Assembly (NCBI GenBank): GCA_023426425.1
Contig: JAFAAT010000216.1
Location: 1 to 11,897 of the forward strand
Length of the DNA stretch: 11,897 nucleotides
Direction of reading: 5' to 3'
DNA from: Bacteroidota bacterium
GTDB taxonomy: Bacteria > Bacteroidota > Bacteroidia > Chitinophagales > Chitinophagaceae
Part shown: positions 7,404-11,897 of the stretch, in pieces
How the letters are laid out: the number at the start of each line of letters is the position of its first letter
Numbering within the stretch: the first letter of the stretch is position 1
Translations under genes and position numbers: made by a program
Notes under the pieces: generated by a model
What the model was told of the DNA's origin: nothing
The model's database searches: none
Seen by the model: the letters and a program-made list of their open reading frames with translations, nothing else

Positions 7404-7847
7404 ATGAGACACCTTAGTTTTAAAACACAATCGGCTAACGAGAAGATAGTAAAGCGCGATTGGTACGTGGTAGATGCTACCAACCAGACACTGGGTCGTA
7501 TGACGTCGAAGATCGCTACTGTTCTTCGTGGGAAGCATAAAGCATACTACACACCCCATTTTGATTGTGGTGATTATGTGATTGTAATCAACTCCAATAA
7601 AGTTGTTCTTACCGGTAACAAGATTGATGATAAGGAATACCTGACTTATTCGGGATATCCCGGAGGTCAGAAGTCGGCTACTGCCCGTATCCTGCTCAAC
7701 ACGCGTCCTAATGTGGTTATTGAGCGTGCTGTGAAAGGTATGCTGCCTAAGAATCGCCTTGGTCGTGCTATGTACAAGAAGCTATTTGTGTATGAAGGTG
7801 CTGAGCATCCTCATAAGGCACAGCAACCGAAAGAATTTAAATTCTAA
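7404..7847 (+). CDS. rplM: 50S ribosomal protein L13
   Basis: L13 is one of the early-assembling proteins of the large ribosomal subunit and binds 23S rRNA. The 147-residue product has the family landmarks in order: RDWYVVDATNQTLGRMTSKIA, the GKHKAYYTPHFDCGDYVIVINS block (residues about 43-64), YSGYPGGQK, and the VKGMLPKNRLGRAMYKKLFVYEGAEHPH block near the C-terminus. Length is normal for the family. The ATG is preceded by an A/T-rich leader without a Shine-Dalgarno sequence, as usual in Bacteroidota. It is the first gene of an rplM-rpsI-rpsB transcription unit, with rpsI 33 bases downstream. Expression is probably driven by the promoter at 7284-7315. Confidence 0.98.
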   Translation: MRHLSFKTQSANEKIVKRDWYVVDATNQTLGRMTSKIATVLRGKHKAYYTPHFDCGDYVIVINSNKVVLTGNKIDDKEYLTYSGYPGGQKSATARILLNTRPNVVIERAVKGMLPKNRLGRAMYKKLFVYEGAEHPHKAQQPKEFKF

Positions 7848-7880
7848 TTACACCATTTTAAAAACACCATTCGATTATAA

Positions 7881-8270
7881 ATGGAAAAGCAAAAAAATGC
7901 CGTTGGTCGCCGTAAGGAAGCTGTAGCTCGCGTGTATATGAGCAAAGGCACTGGCAACATCACGGTAAACGGGAAAGAATACAAAAATTATTTTCCGCTC
8001 ATGTACCTGCAGAACCAGGTTGAGCTTCCCCTTAAGACTATTGATGCTTTAGCTGCTTATGATGTAGTAGTTAATGTAAACGGTGGCGGTCCGAAGGGAC
8101 AGGCTGAGGCTATTAAGATGGGGATTGCGCGTGCACTTTGTGATGTGAATCCTGAGTTTCGTCCTTTGCTGAAGAAAGAAGGTCTGATGACACGTGACCC
8201 ACGTTCTGTAGAGCGTAAGAAATTCGGTAAGCGCAAAGCACGTCGTAGCTTCCAGTTCTCTAAACGTTAA
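7881..8270 (+). CDS. rpsI: 30S ribosomal protein S9
   Basis: S9 is a small-subunit protein whose C-terminal tail reaches the P-site tRNA. The 129-residue product starts with NAVGRRKEAVARVYMSKGTG and has the family block VNGGGPKGQAEAIKMGIARAL near the middle. It ends with the basic tail RDPRSVERKKFGKRKARR followed by SFQFSKR; the terminal Lys-Arg is the conserved tRNA-contacting end. Length is typical. It follows rplM by 33 bases and precedes the rpsB ATG by 48 bases, with no terminator between them, so the three genes are almost certainly one transcript. The rplM-rpsI spacer has two ACACCATT copies (7850-7857 and 7864-7871), probably trivial. Confidence 0.98.
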   Translation: MEKQKNAVGRRKEAVARVYMSKGTGNITVNGKEYKNYFPLMYLQNQVELPLKTIDALAAYDVVVNVNGGGPKGQAEAIKMGIARALCDVNPEFRPLLKKEGLMTRDPRSVERKKFGKRKARRSFQFSKR

Positions 8271-8318
8271 TTGCTGGGTAGCACCCTTTATATTCTTAAC
8301 CAACAAGAAAAAATTACA

Positions 8319-9197
8319 ATGGAAGAAAATAAAAGCCTACACCAGCAGTTATTGGAAGCTGGTGTGCACTTCGGCCACTTGAAGAAAAAGTGGAATCCAA
8401 AGATGCTCCCATACATCTTTGCTGAAAAGAATGGTATTCATATCATAGACCTCAACAAGACTATCGATGGTCTGGACGAGGCTGCTGCTGCCCTGAAGTC
8501 TATTGCGAAGAGCGGTAAGAAGATCATGTTCGTAGCTACCAAGAAGCAGGCGAAAGAGATTGTTGCAGAAGCTGCTGCTACAGTAAACATGCCTTTCGTT
8601 ACGGAGCGTTGGTTGGGTGGAATGCTCACTAACTTCCAGACTATCCGTAAGAGCGTGAAGAAGATGCAGACTATCGAAAAGATGCTGCAGGATGGTACGA
8701 TGGATAGCGTGACCAAGAAAGAGCGTTTGACTCTGAGCCGTAGCAAGGAGAAGATGGAAAAAGTTCTTGGTGGTATCTCTAACATGAGCCGCACTCCGGC
8801 AGCGCTGTTTATTGTGGATATTACCCATGAGCACATTGCGCTGGCAGAAGCTAAGCGTCTGGGTATTTCTACCTTTGCTATGGTGGATACAAACAGCGAT
8901 CCTTCGAAGGTTGACTTTGCGATTCCTGCGAATGATGATGCTACGAAGTCTATTGCTATCATCACCAACTACCTGACTGCTGCGATCATGGAAGGACTGC
9001 AGGAGCGTAGCGAGGTGAAGGAAGAAGATTCTTCTGAAGAGGCTACTGAGAGGATGCGTGGACTGGATATTGATGAAGAAGGCGATAAAGACAAAGGCGA
9101 GCGTCGTGGACGTGGTGCCGGAGCTGGTCGTCAGGGTGGCGGAGGCCGCACTGGTGGAGCAGGACGTGCCCGTACGGGTGCGGGTGCAAAGCGCTAG
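8319..9197 (+). CDS. rpsB: 30S ribosomal protein S2 with acidic then Arg/Gly-rich tail
   Basis: S2 binds the 30S subunit late in assembly and helps bring S1 to the ribosome in bacteria that have it. The S2 core (residues 1-228) has LLEAGVHFGHLKKKWNPKM at the start, WLGGMLTNFQTIRKS (98-112), the coiled-coil hairpin region (about 113-150) and FAMVDTNSDPSKVDFAIPANDDA (187-208). The ATG at 8319 is chosen because family members begin just before the LLEAGVHFGH motif; an open frame extends upstream to 8271 but lacks family similarity. The C-terminus is unusual. Residues 229-260 are acidic, and 261-292 hold 13 Gly and 8 Arg among 32 residues, giving 292 residues against about 240 in E. coli. The gene is followed by a strong terminator and not by tsf. 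Confidence 0.97.
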   Translation: MEENKSLHQQLLEAGVHFGHLKKKWNPKMLPYIFAEKNGIHIIDLNKTIDGLDEAAAALKSIAKSGKKIMFVATKKQAKEIVAEAAATVNMPFVTERWLGGMLTNFQTIRKSVKKMQTIEKMLQDGTMDSVTKKERLTLSRSKEKMEKVLGGISNMSRTPAALFIVDITHEHIALAEAKRLGISTFAMVDTNSDPSKVDFAIPANDDATKSIAIITNYLTAAIMEGLQERSEVKEEDSSEEATERMRGLDIDEEGDKDKGERRGRGAGAGRQGGGGRTGGAGRARTGAGAKR

Positions 9198-9225
9198 TCT
9201 TTTAACCAGATATAAATTTGGTAAG

Positions 9226-9251
9226 AAGCCCCGATCTGTTCGGGGCTTTTG
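9226..9251 (+). terminator. intrinsic terminator after rpsB
   Basis: A perfect 9-bp stem, AAGCCCCGA (9226-9234) with TCGGGGCTT (9240-9248), surrounds a TCTGT loop and runs into TTTTG. It lies 28 bases after the rpsB stop. It ends the rplM-rpsI-rpsB transcript, which separates rpsB from tsf transcriptionally. Confidence 0.88.
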
Positions 9252-9357
9252 CTTTGTGGGTGGCGAAAGGTGTGCAGGAGGGGAGCGGAGCAAAGCGTGT
9301 TGAGTGGTTTAGTTTTTTAACCTGTGAGACTGGGGTGATTGCGTTATTTTTACTGTT

Positions 9358-9663
9358 ATGAGTGAAGGCGGAGGCAAGCCGGTATTTCAGAAGCGGATTT
9401 TCTGGGATGTAGATTTTGAGAATCTCGACTATGAGAAGCGGGCGGCGTTTATAATTGAGCGGGTGTTTGAAAGGGGGGATGTGCAGGATATCCGTAATTG
9501 CAGGAGGTATTATGGGGATGAGCGGATCAGGGAAGTGTTGGTGAATGCGAAGTGGCTTACTCCTAATACGGTTTATCTGGCTTCTGCTTTATTCAATAAT
9601 GGTTTAAATGATTACAAATGCTTCAGAGAAGCGCGATCGAACCCGGGACACTGGCGCTATTAA
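9358..9663 (+). CDS. small DUF6922-like protein, likely antitoxin partner
   Basis: The product has 101 residues with no signal peptide or membrane segment. Its core, FWDVDFENLDYEKRAAFIIERVFERGDVQDIRNCRRYYGDERIREVLVNAKWL, resembles short Bacteroidota proteins that I recall as DUF6922, usually encoded next to an AbiEii-type nucleotidyltransferase. The protein is largely helical and charged, which would suit a partner-binding or regulatory protein. Its 3' end overlaps the next gene by 46 bases, a layout typical of toxin-antitoxin pairs and suggesting translational coupling. The antitoxin role is inferred from position only; it is not a recognisable AbiEi winged-helix protein. A -7-like TATTTTTA at 9345-9352 lies so close to the ATG that the transcript could be nearly leaderless, but I see no good -33 box. 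Confidence 0.75.
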   Translation: MSEGGGKPVFQKRIFWDVDFENLDYEKRAAFIIERVFERGDVQDIRNCRRYYGDERIREVLVNAKWLTPNTVYLASALFNNGLNDYKCFREARSNPGHWRY

Positions 9664-10252
9664 AAAAGGTTGCGTCCATACCCGAACTGAATAATTTCTC
9701 TTTGGTAGGCGGCACAGCACTGGCGCTGAGGTATGGACACAGGCTATCTGTGGACCTTGATTTCTTTTCTACGACTGAATTTCAGAATGAGGTGATTATC
9801 CAACTTCTGGAGCAGAATTTTCCAACATTCACTTATAGGAACTCGAACAACCCCATTGGTGTGTTTGGATTTATCGATGACGTGAAAGTGGATTTTGTAA
9901 AGCATCATTTCTTCAAGCTCATAGACAATCTGGAGGTAATTGAGGGTGTAAGGATAGCGGGAGATCGTGATCTCATGGCGATGAAGGTTTTTGCTATTCT
10001 GAAACGTGCTGTGAAAAAAGACTTTTGGGATATAGCCGAGTTGCTGAAACATTATACGGTGCAGCAATTCATCGAAGCTTATCAGGAAAAGTACCCCAAC
10101 AATCAGATGTTGATTTCGATATTTCGATTCCACATGCACTCACCTACTTTGCCGATGCCGAGGAAAGTGAAGAGCCGGTGAGCCTGAAAGGGCAGACCTG
10201 GGAGGAAGTCAAGCGATTTATTCAGCAGAAGGTAAATGACTACCTAAAATAG
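9618..10252 (+). pseudogene. AbiEii/AbiGii-like nucleotidyltransferase, frameshifted by 8-bp duplication
   Basis: The first 168 or so residues match the AbiEii/AbiGii (DUF1814) toxin family: EPGTLALLKKVASIPELNNFSLVGGTALALRYGHRLSVDLDFFS contains the nucleotidyltransferase GG motif (31-32), the two metal-binding aspartates D46 and D48, and a third acidic residue D92 in VKVDFVKHHF. RDLMAMKVFAILKRAVKKDFWDIAELL (117-143) is the usual following helix pair. Family members include MenT-type enzymes that add nucleotides to tRNA. In the present frame translation leaves the family pattern after NNQMLISI and stops at 10181 (187 residues). The missing C-terminus (PHALTYFADAEESEEP...TWEEVKRFI...NDYLK) lies in another frame, ending at 10252. 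Removing one of two tandem ATTTCGAT copies (10113-10128) joins them into 208 residues. The catalytic half is intact, so partial activity cannot be excluded. A sequencing error is also possible. Confidence 0.85.
10113..10128 (+). repeat. perfect 8-bp tandem duplication causing the frameshift
   Basis: ATTTCGAT occurs twice in a row, at 10113-10120 and 10121-10128. Eight extra bases shift the frame by two. With one copy removed, the reading runs ...CAG ATG TTG ATT TCG ATT CCA CAT... and continues in frame to the TAG at 10250-10252. Confidence 0.92.
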
Positions 10253-10294
10253 TGTTGTTTCTTTGGGGGGCGTCATATAAATGCTTTTCTAAAT

Positions 10295-10325
10295 TTTGCC
10301 CTTTGCTTATAATTCACGAATTTTG
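10295..10325 (+). promoter_or_regulatory. tsf promoter (Bacteroidota type)
   Basis: TTTG at 10295-10298, a 19-base spacer and GAATTTTG at 10318-10325 (one mismatch to TAnnTTTG) precede the tsf ATG by about 30 bases. tsf therefore appears to have its own start of transcription with a short leader. A second TTTG at 10302-10305 is too close to the -7 box to serve as its -33 partner. Confidence 0.55.
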
Positions 10326-10355
10326 CACCTCAATTTTTAAAAAACAGAATATACA

Positions 10356-11189
10356 ATGAGCGCAACAATATCTGCAGCAGAAATAAATAAGCTGCGTCAG
10401 CAAACAGGCGCCGGCATGATGGATTGCCGCAAAGCACTTACTGAGACTCAGGGCGATTTTGAAGCCGCTATCGACTGGCTGCGTAAGCAAGGCCAAAAAG
10501 TAGCAGCAAAACGTAGCGACCGTGAAGCCAAGGAAGGTGTGGTAATCGCAAAAACCACTGCTGACAACAAGACAGGCCTTATCGTATGCGTAAGTTGCGA
10601 AACAGACTTCGTGTCTAAGAATGCAGATTTCGTTGCTTTCACTCAGTCTATTGCTGATGCAGCAGTGAGCAACAACGTGAAGAGCATTGAGGAGCTGAAT
10701 GAAGTTTCGATCAATGGTGCTAAGGTGTCTGATATGATCAACGATAAGCTTGCTGCCATCGGAGAGAAGATCGGAATCGTAGCTTTCGAAAGAGTAGAAG
10801 CTGAATACGTTGCTGCCTACATTCACGGTGCAAACCGCATTGGTGTGCTGGTGGGAATGAACAAGGAGGCTGAGGAAGCTGGTAAAGATGTGGCTATGCA
10901 GATTGCCGCCATGAACCCGGTAGCACTCAACGCCGATAGCGTACCTGCAACAGTTGTAGAAAGGGAAAGAGCGATTGTAATGGATACTATGCAGAACGAT
11001 CCTAAGATGGCTGGTAAACCTCAGGATATGATTGCCAAGATTGCCGAAGGAAAGCTGAATGCGTTCTTCAAAGAGAACACCCTGCTTGCACAGCCTTTCG
11101 TGAAGGATGCTTCAAAGTCGGTGGCTGATCACCTGAAGAGTGTAGGTGATGTAACTGTTACTGAATTCAAGCGTGTAGCGGTTGGATAG
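10356..11189 (+). CDS. tsf: elongation factor Ts
   Basis: EF-Ts is the nucleotide-exchange factor that releases GDP from EF-Tu during translation elongation. The 277-residue product has the N-terminal UBA-like segment with NKLRQQTGAGMMDCRKALTE (11-30), then GDFEAAIDWLRKQG, and the diagnostic VSCETDFVSKN block (79-89) that contacts the EF-Tu nucleotide site. Later landmarks are YIHGANRIGVLVG, KDVAMQIAAMNP and the C-terminal KPQDMIAKIAEGKLNAFFKENTLLAQPFVKD. Length is normal. The ATG gives the expected start just before the UBA domain, and the short leader is A-rich without a Shine-Dalgarno. In most bacteria tsf follows rpsB directly. Here about 1,150 bases with a two-gene module and a terminator intervene, and tsf has its own promoter and terminator. 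Confidence 0.98.
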   Translation: MSATISAAEINKLRQQTGAGMMDCRKALTETQGDFEAAIDWLRKQGQKVAAKRSDREAKEGVVIAKTTADNKTGLIVCVSCETDFVSKNADFVAFTQSIADAAVSNNVKSIEELNEVSINGAKVSDMINDKLAAIGEKIGIVAFERVEAEYVAAYIHGANRIGVLVGMNKEAEEAGKDVAMQIAAMNPVALNADSVPATVVERERAIVMDTMQNDPKMAGKPQDMIAKIAEGKLNAFFKENTLLAQPFVKDASKSVADHLKSVGDVTVTEFKRVAVG

Positions 11190-11215
11190 TACTTCAACCT
11201 GAACGATATAACAGG

Positions 11216-11239
11216 AGCCTGCAGCAATGCAGGCTTTTT
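11216..11239 (+). terminator. intrinsic terminator after tsf
   Basis: AGCCTGCA (11216-11223) and TGCAGGCT (11228-11235) form a perfect 8-bp stem closed by a GCAA tetraloop, followed by a TTTT run. It starts 26 bases after the tsf stop. The next gene is on the opposite strand and ends about 96 bases beyond. Confidence 0.9.
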
Positions 11240-11335
11240 ATTTGTACTTGTGGATGGCAAAGATAGAAGTGAAGGTATGCTGTAAGGAGGTCGATGAAAT
11301 AGATCCCTTTCCTTCATTCATGCCGTTTTTACAGA

Positions 11336-11614
11336 TCAAGTATCACTTGCATCATATTCCCCGCTCCTCGGACCAGAATCTTTATTCGAGAGGTGCGAGG
11401 TTGTGGCCCCTGCCTCGAAGCCGTCCACCATTTTCCTACGGTATTCCTGCATGTATGCCCTCAGCTCCAGGCGTTTACCTTCCCCCAGGCCGGAATTATC
11501 CGCAATTCGGTTTTCAAGCGCAACAAGCTCGGCGTCCAGGTCTCCGGGATGTTGGTCCCTGATCTGTTTGGCCTCCGCAATAAATCTGTCAAATAGTATT
11601 TTAACGTCTGGCAT
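11336..11614 (-). CDS. small hypothetical protein, mostly helical
   Basis: I do not recognise this family. The 92-residue product begins MPDVKILFDRFIAEAKQIRDQ and appears helical in two stretches (about 1-41 and 47-68), with alternating hydrophobic and charged residues, followed by a polar, probably disordered tail (from about 70). There is no signal peptide, membrane segment or cysteine, so a small cytoplasmic protein is likely. The ATG at 11612-11614 is preferred over the GTG directly before it. It is convergent with tsf. The reverse strand is chosen because its composition looks like a real soluble protein, while the overlapping plus-strand frames are rich in Pro, Arg and Ser without pattern. 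No clear promoter or terminator of its own is visible. Confidence 0.5.
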   Translation of the reverse strand: MPDVKILFDRFIAEAKQIRDQHPGDLDAELVALENRIADNSGLGEGKRLELRAYMQEYRRKMVDGFEAGATTSHLSNKDSGPRSGEYDASDT

Positions 11615-11662
11615 CACAGCAGTTTCTACTTGATATAAAAAAAGCGCCAGATACTAAACGAA

Positions 11663-11687
11663 GGGAGGGTCGTGTACTGACCGTCCC
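11663..11687. repeat. GC-rich inverted repeat in the right-hand intergenic region
   Basis: GGGAGGGTC (11663-11671) and GACCGTCCC (11679-11687) pair over nine positions with a single mismatch, around a GTGTACT loop. There is no T-run directly next to it on either strand, so it is not a standard terminator. It lies upstream of the minus-strand small gene and could be an operator or structured leader. Confidence 0.55.
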
Positions 11688-11726
11688 GGGATTCACTTAC
11701 CTTTATATCACAGATCCCTAAGTGCT

Positions 11727-11792
11727 ATGAGTTTCAATGAAAAAGCCTTCCAATCGCGCTATGACGGCCACCTGTTTTCCGCGGTTTTTTGA
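11727..11792 (+). other. possible 21-codon micro-ORF
   Basis: ATG at 11727 opens MSFNEKAFQSRYDGHLFSAVF and stops at TGA 11790-11792, just after a run of six T. A -7-like TACCTTTA (11698-11705) sits about 20 bases upstream without a good -33 box. It may be a small peptide, the broken start of a longer gene, or chance. I see no other gene between 11615 and the right edge. Confidence 0.2.
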
Positions 11793-11837
11793 AATTCGGG
11801 AAAAAATCGGCTGAAAGTATTGATTTTACTGGATTGC

Positions 11838-11845
11838 TATTTTTG
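11838..11845 (+). promoter_or_regulatory. -7 promoter box for a gene beyond the right edge
   Basis: TATTTTTG is an exact match to TAnnTTTG. The nearest upstream TTG (11820-11822) is only 15 bases away, shorter than the usual 19-20, so the -33 element is doubtful. An ATG at 11875 opens a frame that runs off the window (MFIRRKT...) and could be the gene it serves, or the start may lie further right. Confidence 0.35.
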
Positions 11846-11897
11846 CTTTGGGTGTCCCAGGCAAAGAAACTGCAATGTTCATTAGGAGAAAGACTAA

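Noticed and set aside
8271..8318. Upstream TTG start for rpsB, adding 16 residues
   Set aside because: The added residues have no S2 character, and the ATG at 8319 gives the normal N-terminus; 8271 abuts the rpsI stop only by chance.
8349..9293. Long antisense open frame (314 codons) opposite rpsB
   Set aside because: The sense strand encodes S2 unmistakably; the antisense translation is low-complexity Ser/Thr/Leu-rich.
10025..10252. Separate 75-codon gene at the 3' end of the nucleotidyltransferase
   Set aside because: Its second half is the displaced C-terminus of the AbiEii-like protein; the first part is just the alternate frame of the same gene.
11227..11562. Plus-strand open frame after tsf (MQAFYLYLWMAKIEVKVCC...)
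   Set aside because: It begins inside the tsf terminator and becomes a Pro/Arg/Ser-rich sequence opposite the better-looking minus-strand gene.
1..11897. CRISPR array, tRNA, rRNA, insertion sequence or prophage
   Set aside because: No regularly spaced long repeats, no cloverleaf or rRNA-like segments, and no transposase or integrase frames were seen. The only arrays are the short tandem repeats listed.

Overview
The window reads as chromosomal DNA from a Bacteroidota member, most likely a gliding, Chitinophagaceae-like lineage, although genus cannot be settled from sequence alone. The signs are a long secreted protein ending in the gliding-motility-type (T9SS type B) C-terminal domain, the ribosomal gene order rplM-rpsI-rpsB-tsf, promoters resembling the Bacteroidota consensus (TTTG, about 19-20 bases, then TAnnTTTG), and AT-rich leaders without Shine-Dalgarno sequences.

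Left part (1-7042), all on the plus strand: the 3' end of a YwqK/MORN-type repeat protein; an NtrC-like response regulator with receiver and sigma-54 AAA+ domains but no DNA-binding tail; a 919-residue secreted protein (glycine-rich region, PKD domain, four Ig-like repeats, T9SS sorting domain); a GT4-type glycosyltransferase; and a polytopic polysaccharide flippase. The last three are tightly spaced and probably form one cell-surface operon. The spacer at 7043-7403 holds an 11-bp tandem repeat, an inverted repeat, and the rplM promoter and leader.

Right part (7404-11239): the translation genes rplM, rpsI, rpsB and tsf. The usual rpsB-tsf adjacency is interrupted by a two-gene module that looks like a toxin-antitoxin or abortive-infection pair: a small DUF6922-like protein followed by an AbiEii-like nucleotidyltransferase. 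rpsB ends in its own terminator and tsf has its own promoter and terminator, so the block has been split into separate transcription units. The nucleotidyltransferase is frameshifted by a perfect 8-bp tandem duplication (10113-10128); removing one copy restores a continuous 208-residue protein. S2 carries an acidic then Arg/Gly-rich C-terminal tail.

The end (11240-11897) holds one small hypothetical gene on the minus strand and a largely non-coding stretch with a GC-rich hairpin and a promoter-like -7 box near the right edge.

No wholly new multi-gene system is evident. The best leads are the inserted, duplication-broken module between rpsB and tsf, the S2 tail, and the repeats upstream of rplM.
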